Part shown: piece after piece, positions 42,895-51,539 of the stretch | Numbering within the stretch: the first letter of the stretch is position 1 | Layout: each line of letters begins with the position of its first letter | DNA from: Flavobacterium saliperosum | GTDB taxonomy: Bacteria; Bacteroidota; Bacteroidia; Flavobacteriales; Flavobacteriaceae | Length of the DNA: 64,000 bases | NCBI RefSeq assembly: GCF_900100625.1 | Contig: NZ_FMTY01000003.1 | Span: 193,424-257,423 of the forward strand | Reading direction: 5' to 3' | Notes under the pieces: generated by a model | Told to the model about the DNA's origin: nothing | Seen by the model: the letters and a program-made list of their open reading frames with translations, nothing else | Database searches by the model: none | Made by a program: the position numbers and the translations under genes

Positions 42895-43905
42895 ATGATG
42901 TATCATTCAAAAATCTCTGGACTAGGCTTTTACGTTCCGGAAAATATTGTTACCAACGACGATTTGTCGAAAAAAATGGATACCAACGATGCATGGATTC
43001 AGGAACGGACCGGAATTCAGGAGCGTCGTCATATTATAAGAGGTGAAGACACGACAACTTCTATGGGCGTAAAAGCGGCTGAAATAGCTATCGAACGCTC
43101 CGGAGTGGCTAAAGAGGCTATTGATTTTGTGGTTTTTGCCACGCTGAGTCCGGATTACTATTTCCCGGGTCCTGGAGTTTTGGTACAACGCGATTTGGGT
43201 TTGAGAACCGTTGGTGCTTTGGACGTCCGTAACCAGTGTTCCGGATTTGTGTATGCGTTATCGGTTGCCGATCAGTTCATTAAAACCGGAATGTATAAAA
43301 ACATTCTGGTAATCGGTTCGGAAGTACATTCCACCGGTTTGGACATGACCGATCGCGGCCGTGGTGTTTCCGTAATTTTCGGAGATGGTGCCGGTGCAGC
43401 CGTTTTAAGCCGAACGGAAGATACCACAAAAGGGATTTTATCCACGCATTTGCATTCGGAAGGCCAACACGCCGAAGAATTGGTGTTGATTGCGCCGGGT
43501 ATGGGAAAACGCTGGGTAACCGATATTTTATCCGATAACGACCCGGACGATGAAAGTTACTATCCACACATGAACGGACAATTCGTATTCAAAAATGCGG
43601 TGGTTCGTTTCAGTGAGGTGATTAATGAAGGGTTAGAGGCGAACAACCTGCAGGTTTCAGATATTGATATGCTGATTCCGCATCAGGCGAATTTGCGTAT
43701 CTCTCAGTTTATTCAGCAGAAATTCCAATTAACCGACGATCAGGTATATAACAACATCCAAAAATACGGAAACACAACAGCCGCTTCTATTCCGATTGCT
43801 TTAACTGAAGCATGGGAAAAAGGAAAAATAAAAGAGGGTGATTTGGTGGTTCTGGCAGCTTTCGGGAGCGGATTTACCTGGGGAAGTGTGATTATCCGCT
43901 GGTAA
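42895..43905 (+). CDS. fabH: 3-oxoacyl-ACP synthase III (ketoacyl-ACP synthase)
   Basis: 336 residues. The catalytic triad is complete: C115 (RNQCSGFVYA), H263 (IPHQANLRI) and N293 (YGNTTAASIP). Compared with typical FabH (C112, H244, N274 in E. coli) there is an extra stretch of about 16 residues before H263, with DNDPDDESYYPHMNGQ. It condenses acetyl- or branched acyl-CoA with malonyl-ACP to start fatty acid synthesis. No fatty-acid genes are adjacent, so this may be a second copy; branched primers (iso-fatty acids) are typical for flavobacteria. ATG 42895 or 42898 both possible. Confidence 0.93.
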   Translation: MMYHSKISGLGFYVPENIVTNDDLSKKMDTNDAWIQERTGIQERRHIIRGEDTTTSMGVKAAEIAIERSGVAKEAIDFVVFATLSPDYYFPGPGVLVQRDLGLRTVGALDVRNQCSGFVYALSVADQFIKTGMYKNILVIGSEVHSTGLDMTDRGRGVSVIFGDGAGAAVLSRTEDTTKGILSTHLHSEGQHAEELVLIAPGMGKRWVTDILSDNDPDDESYYPHMNGQFVFKNAVVRFSEVINEGLEANNLQVSDIDMLIPHQANLRISQFIQQKFQLTDDQVYNNIQKYGNTTAASIPIALTEAWEKGKIKEGDLVVLAAFGSGFTWGSVIIRW

Positions 43906-43929
43906 AAAACGGATAAATCAAACTACAAT

Positions 43930-43965
43930 AAAAAACCTCGGAGTTGACCATCTCCGAGGTTTTTT
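43930..43965. terminator. Bidirectional terminator between fabH and the TonB-type receptor
   Basis: AAAAAACCTCGGAG and CTCCGAGGTTTTTT form a 14-bp stem with an 8-base loop, active in both directions; the two genes converge. Confidence 0.92.
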
Positions 43966-43999
43966 GGTTAAATATAATTGAAAAACTAAAAACTCACAT

Positions 44000-46507
44000 T
44001 TAGAACATTCCGCCACTACCTTGCGTTTCGTTGGTATCACGTTGTTTGCGTTGTAATTCTCTGTTCTTTCCACCACCGAACATTAGGTTAAACCCAACAT
44101 ATAAGGTTTGGCTCTCCCAGTAAAAAGCCCCGTGTTGTCTGTACGGAATATCGCCGTCAAAAGCAAAACGCATGGTGTTGAAAATATCATTGGATCGGAT
44201 CGTAATCGTACCTTTTCCTTTCATCACATTATACGTCATCCCTAAATCGGCTTTGTACATTGGCTTTCTTTCGAACTGAAGACTCAAGTCGCGTCCTCTG
44301 TACATTCCGAACAATTGAACACGTAAATTTTTGTTAAGTGTGAACGTATTGTTTAGTCTCGTGTTGAATGTCGTAACATCCACTTCGGCATTTTCAAATT
44401 CGTCAGTAGTCGCGTTTTGAACCGTACCGCGTACTGTTTTGAAATAGGCATCAGCACTAGCATTAACCGCCCACCATTTTGTGAATTTAAGGTTGCCTGA
44501 GGCTTCTACACCGTAGGCATTATTGTCGTTGAAATTGTCGAAAGAAAGTATTTTTCGGTTTTCATCGTTCGGATCATTAAACACTACTCTTGAAATTTCA
44601 TCATTGATTCTTCTGTAGAAAACACCTGTGGTAACAGAACCCAATTTGGTGTTTCTGGTGTAATTAATTTCAAATGAATTCGTGAACTGAGGTACTAAAT
44701 CCGGATTACCTCTTGATTCCATCGTAGGCGTTGTCCACTCTCTGATCGGATTGATTTGTCCAATACTTGGTCTGTCCACTCTTCTGGAATAATTGAAGTT
44801 GAAAGAGTTTTTCTCATTTACAGTGTATGTAAGGAAAGCAGACGGATAGGCTGTGAAAATATCATCGGTTACCGTTTGGGATTTGTCGTCAGCCGGATTT
44901 GTGGAAAGCGTTTCAAAGTTGGCTTCAATTTTATATGCCTCTACACGTACACCTAATTGTGCGCTCCATTTGTTCCATTGCTTGCCGTAATTGGTGTAGA
45001 CTGCATGGATATCTCTTTTGAAATCGAAATTATTGGCTGCAAAATACGTCCCGGAAACATTGTCGAAATTACTGTCGGTTTTTTGCAATCTGGTTTCGGC
45101 TCCCACTTCGATTTTTGAAGTTTCCGATAACGGATTTACATAATCAAGGTTTAACTGCGTATAATTCGTTTTCGTGTCGATTAAATTGGTTCTGTATGAA
45201 TCTTCGGTTGGCGTGTATTGCGTATCGATATAATCTGTGTTTTCATTGTTTTTCGTTTTTGAAAAATTCGCCTGAAATTCTAAGTTTTCACCCTTTTTAG
45301 CAAAATCGTGTTTAAAAACCATATCATACGTCTGGTTTTTGTTTTCGTTTTCATTGCGGAACAACTGCTGTGTATCTCTGTTGGTTCTTGTGAAATAAGT
45401 TGCCGGATCTAAAGGATCAACCGGACCGGGAACATTCGGGTTGTCATCAAGAAAAACCGAAGTATTGTCAAAATAATCAACAGTAGTGCTTCCGAAACCG
45501 TCTGAATGGGTAATGTTCTGGTTGGTATACGCAGATATCGTGTTCTTTTCGTTGATATAAAAATCCATTCCGAATTTCAATAAATGCGAGTTGTTAAGAT
45601 TTCTGAATTTAAACTCCTGGAAGCTTTCACGCGTTGGGTTTTCACTGGTAACATCTCCATGGTTGGCATTGATACCGTGATTGTATCCGTAGTTGGTGTA
45701 GAAATTCACTTTTCCGACTTTATAATTCATGTTTAAAGCGGAGTTGGTTTTTGGCGTAATACCAAATGTCACACCCGTATTTAAAGAGCCGTTAAACCCT
45801 TGGTTTGCATTTTTGTGAAGAATGATGTTGATGATTCCGCTCATTCCTTCCGGATTGTATTTTGCCGAAGGATTGGTAATCAACTCAATTTGTTTGATGG
45901 AAGCCGATGGGATTTGCTGTAACAACTGTGCTGCATCGACATTGGATGGTTTTCCGTCAATCAGCACACGTACATTGCTGTTTCCTCTTAAACTTAATTC
46001 TTTGGTTTGCGGATCAACGCTTACTGTTGGAACATTGTTAAGAATGTCTGATGCAGTTGTTCCCGAGGCAACCAAATCTTTGCCGACATTCACCACTTTG
46101 CGGTCGATTTTCTGAACAATGTTAGAACGCTCAGCAACGATATTTACGCCTTCCAATTGGGTGGCTTCGGATTCAATCGCAATCGTACCCACGTTTAGTG
46201 ACTTGTCGGAAGTGCTTAAAACAATGGCTTTTGTATACGTCTTATATCCTATGAACTGAACTTCTAAAGTGTAGCTTTTCAGTTCCAGATTGGGAATGTT
46301 GAAATTTCCGTTTTCCTGAGAAATGGCTCCGGTTACTACTTTAGCGCCGTCTTTTATCGAAACCGAGGCATAACCAATGGGTTCTTTGGTGGTTTTATCA
46401 ACGATTTTACCGGAAACACTGCCCGGATTTCCTGCTGCTGCGGGAGCCTGTGCGAATGTCGAGCTGATAGAACCCAACAAACAAACGATGAATAATTTAA
46501 GTTTCAT
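44000..46507 (-). CDS. TonB-dependent receptor-like outer-membrane protein with CarboxypepD_reg domain
   Basis: 835 residues from the ATG at 46507 (signal MKLKLFIVCLLGSISSTFAQ); the frame is open to 46648 but the extra 47 residues are not signal-like. After the signal is a carboxypeptidase-regulatory-like domain (about 30-115: VSGKIVDKTTKEPIGYASVS), then a plug domain with VRVLIDGKPSNVDAAQLLQQ and EGMSGIINIILHKNANQG, and a large barrel of the outer_membrane_beta-barrel (OMP_b-brl_3) type. No SusD partner is adjacent, so it is a stand-alone TonB receptor, maybe for a metal chelate or peptide. Ligand unknown. Confidence 0.9.
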   Translation of the reverse strand: MKLKLFIVCLLGSISSTFAQAPAAAGNPGSVSGKIVDKTTKEPIGYASVSIKDGAKVVTGAISQENGNFNIPNLELKSYTLEVQFIGYKTYTKAIVLSTSDKSLNVGTIAIESEATQLEGVNIVAERSNIVQKIDRKVVNVGKDLVASGTTASDILNNVPTVSVDPQTKELSLRGNSNVRVLIDGKPSNVDAAQLLQQIPSASIKQIELITNPSAKYNPEGMSGIINIILHKNANQGFNGSLNTGVTFGITPKTNSALNMNYKVGKVNFYTNYGYNHGINANHGDVTSENPTRESFQEFKFRNLNNSHLLKFGMDFYINEKNTISAYTNQNITHSDGFGSTTVDYFDNTSVFLDDNPNVPGPVDPLDPATYFTRTNRDTQQLFRNENENKNQTYDMVFKHDFAKKGENLEFQANFSKTKNNENTDYIDTQYTPTEDSYRTNLIDTKTNYTQLNLDYVNPLSETSKIEVGAETRLQKTDSNFDNVSGTYFAANNFDFKRDIHAVYTNYGKQWNKWSAQLGVRVEAYKIEANFETLSTNPADDKSQTVTDDIFTAYPSAFLTYTVNEKNSFNFNYSRRVDRPSIGQINPIREWTTPTMESRGNPDLVPQFTNSFEINYTRNTKLGSVTTGVFYRRINDEISRVVFNDPNDENRKILSFDNFNDNNAYGVEASGNLKFTKWWAVNASADAYFKTVRGTVQNATTDEFENAEVDVTTFNTRLNNTFTLNKNLRVQLFGMYRGRDLSLQFERKPMYKADLGMTYNVMKGKGTITIRSNDIFNTMRFAFDGDIPYRQHGAFYWESQTLYVGFNLMFGGGKNRELQRKQRDTNETQGSGGMF

Positions 46508-46772
46508 GCTTTTGATTTTTTTCCGATGCGCTCCAAATGGTTCGGCTGCGTTTCGGGTTGATTGATGATTATTTGATTGTATTCTTTTCATTAAAAATAT
46601 TTTTGGGGCAACTGTTACCATTTCGTAACTCACGAATAATAGACTCATAAAGGGATCAATTGTTACATAATTTCCATAAAAAATTACGCATTAGTAAATT
46701 GTATTCGATAAAGTGTTGAATTTCAGCGTTAAAATTTGTGATTTTCTAATTTTCAATTTCTGCAATTAAACG

Positions 46773-46780
46773 TATCTTTG
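46773..46780 (+). promoter_or_regulatory. Candidate -7 box TATCTTTG for argS
   Basis: Exact TAnnTTTG match 23 bases before the ATG at 46803, in the 295-bp divergent gap with the TonB-type gene. TTTC, not TTTG, is near the -33 position. Confidence 0.55.
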
Positions 46781-46802
46781 CACCCTTAAAAAATCAAAGA
46801 TT

Positions 46803-48578
46803 ATGATACTTCAACAAATTCTTACGGAAAAAATCCAGAAAGCAGTTCAGGATTTATTTGATGTTACACTCGAAAAAGTGGAATTTCAGGCTACCCGTCG
46901 GGAATTTGAGGGAGACATAACGGTAGTGATTTTTCCGCTATTGAAACTGGTGAAAAGCAACCCGGTGGAATTGGGGAATAGAATTGGGGATTATTTGGTT
47001 CAGAACGTAGCTGAAGTAGACCGTTTTAATGTGGTTTCCGGTTTTTTGAACATCGTGATTTCCGATGCGTATTATCTGAATTTCTTCAACGAAATTAAAA
47101 ATACCAACAACTTCGGTTTCGTAACTCCAAAAGAGGATGCCAAAGCCATTATGGTTGAGTTTGCTTCACCCAATACCAACAAACCGTTGCATTTAGGACA
47201 CGTGAGAAACATTCTTTTGGGATCTTCCGTAGCTGAAATCATTAAAGCTTCGGGTAAAAAAGTATACAAAACCCAAATTATCAACGACCGTGGCATCCAT
47301 ATCTGTAAATCGATGTTGGCCTGGCAAAAATTCGGAAACGGAGAAACACCTGAGACATCTGGTTTAAAAGGCGATAAATTGGTTGGGAAATATTATGTAG
47401 AATTCGATAAGGCTTATAAAACCGAAATTGCTGCTTTAATGGCGCAAGGCAAATCGGAAGAAGAAGCCAAAAAACAAGCACCCATGATTCTGGAAGCACA
47501 GCAAATGCTTTTGGACTGGGAAGCCGGAAAACCTGAAGTGGTAACGCTTTGGAAGACCATGAACCAATGGGTATACGATGGTTTCGCAGTTACTTATAAC
47601 GGTTTGGGTGTAGATTTCGATTCGTATTATTACGAAAGCAACACCTATTTGTTAGGAAAAGAAGTGGTGCAGTTCGGATTGGAAAAAGGCATTTTCGAAA
47701 AAGATCCAGACGGTTCGGTTTGGATTGATTTAACCGAGGATGGTTTAGACCGAAAAATAGTATTGCGTTCGGACGGTACAGCCGTTTACATGACGCAGGA
47801 TATCGGAACCGCGATTCAGCGTGTGAAAGACAATCCGGATGTGGGCGGAATGGTCTATACCGTAGGAAACGAACAGGATTACCACTTTAAAGTATTGTTC
47901 CTGATTCTGAAAAAATTAGGTTTCGACTGGGCCGAAGATTTATATCATTTATCGTACGGAATGGTGGAATTGCCTTCCGGAAAAATGAAATCCCGTGAAG
48001 GAACCGTGGTAGATGCCGATGATCTAATTGAAGAAATGGTGGTAACCGCACGAGAAATATCGGAAGAATTAGGAAAACTGGAAGGCTATTCCGAAGAGGA
48101 AAAAGCGAAGTTATACACTACCATCGGAATGGGGGCGTTGAAATATTACATGCTGAAAGTGGATCCGAGAAAAGGAATGATGTTCAATCCGGAAGAATCG
48201 GTTGATTTTGCCGGAAACACGGGGCCTTTTATTCAGTATACCTATGCGCGAATCCAATCGATTTTAAGAAAAGCCGATTTCGATTTGAGCAAAGACGTTG
48301 TGGTGGAAATCCACGAAAAGGAAAAAGAATTATTGAAACAAATTGAGGCATTCCCGGTTGTCATTCAGGATGCGGCCAAAAACCACAGTCCGGCTCTGAT
48401 AGCCAATTATACCTACGATTTGGTCAAAGAATACAACTCGTTTTATCAGTCGGTTTCCATTTTAGGCGAAGAAGACGAAATGAAGAAAATCTTCCGCGTG
48501 CAATTGTCTAAAAAAGTAGGCGAAGTAATTAAATCGGCATTTGGTTTGCTAGGAATCACGGTGCCGGAGAGAATGTAA
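46803..48578 (+). CDS. argS: Arginyl-tRNA synthetase
   Basis: 591 residues. Class I signatures: EFASPNTNKPLHLGHVRN (the HIGH equivalent) and GKMKSREGTVVDADDL (KMSKS equivalent). The N-terminal additional domain (residues 1-110) and the C-terminal anticodon-binding DALR domain (NTGPFIQYTYARIQSI and later SVSILGEEDEMKK) are present. Essential charging enzyme in the cytoplasm. Followed by a repeat-bearing gap of 97 bases before the SGNH genes, so those need not be co-transcribed. Confidence 0.97.
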   Translation: MILQQILTEKIQKAVQDLFDVTLEKVEFQATRREFEGDITVVIFPLLKLVKSNPVELGNRIGDYLVQNVAEVDRFNVVSGFLNIVISDAYYLNFFNEIKNTNNFGFVTPKEDAKAIMVEFASPNTNKPLHLGHVRNILLGSSVAEIIKASGKKVYKTQIINDRGIHICKSMLAWQKFGNGETPETSGLKGDKLVGKYYVEFDKAYKTEIAALMAQGKSEEEAKKQAPMILEAQQMLLDWEAGKPEVVTLWKTMNQWVYDGFAVTYNGLGVDFDSYYYESNTYLLGKEVVQFGLEKGIFEKDPDGSVWIDLTEDGLDRKIVLRSDGTAVYMTQDIGTAIQRVKDNPDVGGMVYTVGNEQDYHFKVLFLILKKLGFDWAEDLYHLSYGMVELPSGKMKSREGTVVDADDLIEEMVVTAREISEELGKLEGYSEEEKAKLYTTIGMGALKYYMLKVDPRKGMMFNPEESVDFAGNTGPFIQYTYARIQSILRKADFDLSKDVVVEIHEKEKELLKQIEAFPVVIQDAAKNHSPALIANYTYDLVKEYNSFYQSVSILGEEDEMKKIFRVQLSKKVGEVIKSAFGLLGITVPERM

Positions 48579-48584
48579 ATAAAA

Positions 48585-48670
48585 AGTAGTTAGTTGAGAG
48601 TAATTAGTAGTTAGTAAAAATAGAAAGAGGGAATACCTAACTCCTAACGACTAATCCCTAACACCTGAAT
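48585..48670. repeat. Paired inverted 7-nt repeat arrays after argS
   Basis: Left array 48585-48619: five heptamers AGTAGTT, AGTTGAG, AGTAATT, AGTAGTT, AGTAAAA. After a 16-base spacer comes 48636-48670: CCTAACT, CCTAACG, ACTAATC, CCTAACA, CCTGAAT. The right array is broadly the reverse complement of the left (AGTTAGG versus AGTAGTT), so the RNA could fold back with many mismatches. It starts seven bases after the argS stop and reaches to within 5 bases of the next ATG. Confidence 0.75.
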
Positions 48671-48675
48671 ATAAA

Positions 48676-50127
48676 ATGAATCAAAATAAATCATACTTTG
48701 TTCCATCGCTCACAATTTTTGCAGTTTCCATAGCGGCATTTTTGGTGTTCAAATCGTTCTTGCCGAAGAAATTGTTTTCCGAAAGTACGGTTAACGCTAA
48801 AAATGTGGTGATCGACAGTCTGCTTTTGGAGGCAATCGAAGAAGAAAATACTGCCGAAGAAGGCGATACCCTTTCCAATCAGCCTATTTCTTTTGCAGCG
48901 GTTGACGGTATCACGTTTCCTGATGAGACTTTTAGCGATTACAGGGGTTTTCAGCATTTAGTGCAATTTTATGAAAAACTGTATCAGTTGGAAACCACGC
49001 AGCAAGGCAATGTACGTATCGCGTATTTTGGCGATTCGATGACCGACGGCGACATGATTGTGCAGGATTTCAGAACGAATTTCCAGAACGAATTTGGCGG
49101 CCAGGGCGTAGGTTTCGTGAACATCACTTCCGAATCCGCAGCGTCGCGTAATTCCATCAAACACGAATTTTCACCAAACTGGAAAACACAATCCTATCTG
49201 AACGTAAAAAATCCGAGAAAACCTTTCGGCGTAAACGGACATGTGTTTTTCGCGAATGATACCGCAAACGTGGAGTGGGTAAAATACAAAGCAAGTAAAA
49301 TTAAAAACCTTACGGAACTCTACAATCCGACGCTTTTCTACGGAAAATCATCCAATAAGAGTGGTAAAATTGCGTTGAAAGTTGGCAACGATACGATTTA
49401 CAAAAAATTGTCGCCCAACAAATTGGTGAATACACTAGTAATCGGAAACACCACCAAAAACCTGAAAGTCGATTTCATAAAAGCGGATTCGATTCCGGTT
49501 TACGGATTGAATTTCGATGACGGAAAAGGTGTTCACGTGGATAACTTCTCGAATCGAGGGAATTCCGGTTTGCCGATTTCAACCTTCAATACCGAAGTAA
49601 TGCGTCAGTTTCAGGAGAAATTAGGCTACGATTTAATCGTTTTGCATTACGGAACCAATGTGTTGAATTACGGTTCTTTAAATTACACCTGGTACGAAAA
49701 GCGCATGAAAAAAGTGGTGAATCATTTGAAAGAATGCTTTCCCGGTGTAGCCATTTTGATTATTTCCACGGCAGACAAATCCACGAAATACGATTTGGAA
49801 ATGAAAACCGATTCGGCAGTGGTTCCATTATCGACAGCACAGAAAAAATACGCGATTCAGTCGCAAGCCGGTTTCGTGAATTTATACACCTTAATGGGAG
49901 GGGACGGTTCGATGGTGAAATGGGTGGAAGAAACGCCGGCTTCGGCCAATAAGGATTATACCCATTTTAATTATCGCGGGGCCAAACGGATTTCGTCGTT
50001 AGTGTACGATCAGATTTACGGTGGGTATCAGCAATTCAAAAAACTGCGTGCCAACAGAAAACCAGTAAAGCCAGCTGTTAAGAGAGACAGTGTAACCGTT
50101 AAAACAGACAGTGTTCATGTGGAATAA
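48676..50127 (+). CDS. SGNH/GDSL-family protein, membrane anchored
   Basis: 483 residues. One N-terminal transmembrane helix (about 8-28), a low-complexity acidic linker and a SGNH domain. The nucleophile is S121 in IAYFGDSMTDGDM and the Asp-His pair is D427/H430 (KDYTHFNYRG); a GTNVLNYG segment in between supplies the Asn of block III. An inserted beta-rich region lies between blocks I and III (about 150-310). Its 3' end overlaps the next SGNH gene by 11 bases and the MBOAT gene follows, as in AlgJ/AlgX-AlgI modules. Probable O-acetyltransferase or esterase acting on an exported polymer; acceptor unknown. Confidence 0.8.
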   Translation: MNQNKSYFVPSLTIFAVSIAAFLVFKSFLPKKLFSESTVNAKNVVIDSLLLEAIEEENTAEEGDTLSNQPISFAAVDGITFPDETFSDYRGFQHLVQFYEKLYQLETTQQGNVRIAYFGDSMTDGDMIVQDFRTNFQNEFGGQGVGFVNITSESAASRNSIKHEFSPNWKTQSYLNVKNPRKPFGVNGHVFFANDTANVEWVKYKASKIKNLTELYNPTLFYGKSSNKSGKIALKVGNDTIYKKLSPNKLVNTLVIGNTTKNLKVDFIKADSIPVYGLNFDDGKGVHVDNFSNRGNSGLPISTFNTEVMRQFQEKLGYDLIVLHYGTNVLNYGSLNYTWYEKRMKKVVNHLKECFPGVAILIISTADKSTKYDLEMKTDSAVVPLSTAQKKYAIQSQAGFVNLYTLMGGDGSMVKWVEETPASANKDYTHFNYRGAKRISSLVYDQIYGGYQQFKKLRANRKPVKPAVKRDSVTVKTDSVHVE

Positions 50128-51538
50128 ATTGCTCCTATTGTTTTCCGGATTGCTCTTTTCCGTAACGCTGTCCGCCCAAGTGATTGATTCTACCACGGTG
50201 GAAGTCGATACGCTGGGAATGGAAGCGAAGCTGAGTTACGGAGAAAATGCGATTTCCAATACCAAAGCGATAGATCGTTTTTTTGAAAAATTGTACGTCC
50301 TTGAAACGGCTAAAACCGGAAAAGTGCGTGTGGTTCATATTGGAGATTCCCACATTCAGGCCGATTTGTTTACGGGTGTTATCCGAAAAAAGCTTCAGGA
50401 TACATTCGGAAACGGCGGGTTGGGATTTTCCTTTCCGCACAATTTGGCAAAAACCAACGGCAGTCACTACATCCGTTATTCTTCCAACGAATCGTGGAAT
50501 AATCACCGGTTGACTAAAGAAAAAAACGGCAGTCCGATTGGTTTAAGCGGCATTTCATTGACGACCCGGGCGAAAGATTTTGCATTGGAAATCAACGTAA
50601 AAGACAACGCCTACCAATTCAATACGCTAAAAATCGTCACTCCGGAAAATACTCCGATGTTCGATGTGGCCACGAGTTCCAAAACCATTGTGCTGGAATC
50701 GAAAGTGCCGAAGAAAATCGTACATAAAATCAAAAATGGGGAAGCGATTTCCATCATCGCCGACAAATACAATATTTCCGTAGCCGAATTGAAACGTGCC
50801 AACGGTTTGAAATCGGATAAGATCCGTGCCGGAAAAACGCTGAAGATCCCAACGAATGAAATGCAGAAACGAAGCCTTAAACGTTCGGAATTTATTCCGC
50901 TTTCGCTGAATGAGGAAGCTCAAGCGCACTCGTTTTATTCGGAAACCCTTATGGATAAAATCTACCTGATTCCGAATAAAAAAGCCACTGCTTTCGCTTT
51001 GAACGGATTGGTTTTTGAAAGAAACGAACCCGGAATCACGTACAGTGCCATTGGTGTAAATGGTGCCAAAGCGTCTGACTATAACAAATATCCGTTGTTT
51101 TTCGAACAGGTTGCCGCATTAGAAGCAGATTTGATAATCGTCTCCCTGGGAACAAATGAAACGTTTGATAAAATGCCGGTTCAGGATTATATGAACGTGC
51201 TTAATGCATTTATTGCCACTATCAAAACCAAGAATCCGAATGCGGAAGTTTTGGTGTTGTCGACGCCGCCTTCCTTGTTGTACCGTCGTTCCCTGAATCG
51301 TTTTGCCGATGAGTATGCACGTGCCATCAATACGCAGGCGACCACGGTGAATCACGCTGCTTATGATTTGTTTGCGATTATGGGCGGGATGTATGGTGTG
51401 AACCGAAATTACCGTCAGGGTTTGATGTCGGGGGACAAAGTGCATTATTCCAAAGCCGGTTACGAAAAACAAGGTGCCCTTTTCAGTGAAGCGTTGCTGA
51501 ACGCCTACGAGAATTTTAAAGTAAATAAGAAAAATTAA
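50117..51538 (+). CDS. SGNH/GDSL-family protein with an inserted LysM domain
   Basis: 473 residues from the ATG at 50117; a GTG six bases before also fits. MWNKLLLLFSGLLFSVTLSAQ is a clean signal peptide. The nucleophile is S78 in VVHIGDSHIQAD, block III GTNETF follows and D440/H443 (GDKVHYSKAG) complete the triad. A LysM domain (about 201-246: IKNGEAISIIADKYNISVAE, then RAGKTLKIPT) sits inside the SGNH insertion, pointing to peptidoglycan or another GlcNAc polymer as binding partner. Overlaps the first SGNH gene by 11 bases and is followed by MBOAT after one base: a three-gene unit. Confidence 0.82.
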   Translation: MWNKLLLLFSGLLFSVTLSAQVIDSTTVEVDTLGMEAKLSYGENAISNTKAIDRFFEKLYVLETAKTGKVRVVHIGDSHIQADLFTGVIRKKLQDTFGNGGLGFSFPHNLAKTNGSHYIRYSSNESWNNHRLTKEKNGSPIGLSGISLTTRAKDFALEINVKDNAYQFNTLKIVTPENTPMFDVATSSKTIVLESKVPKKIVHKIKNGEAISIIADKYNISVAELKRANGLKSDKIRAGKTLKIPTNEMQKRSLKRSEFIPLSLNEEAQAHSFYSETLMDKIYLIPNKKATAFALNGLVFERNEPGITYSAIGVNGAKASDYNKYPLFFEQVAALEADLIIVSLGTNETFDKMPVQDYMNVLNAFIATIKTKNPNAEVLVLSTPPSLLYRRSLNRFADEYARAINTQATTVNHAAYDLFAIMGGMYGVNRNYRQGLMSGDKVHYSKAGYEKQGALFSEALLNAYENFKVNKKN

Positions 51539-51539
51539 T

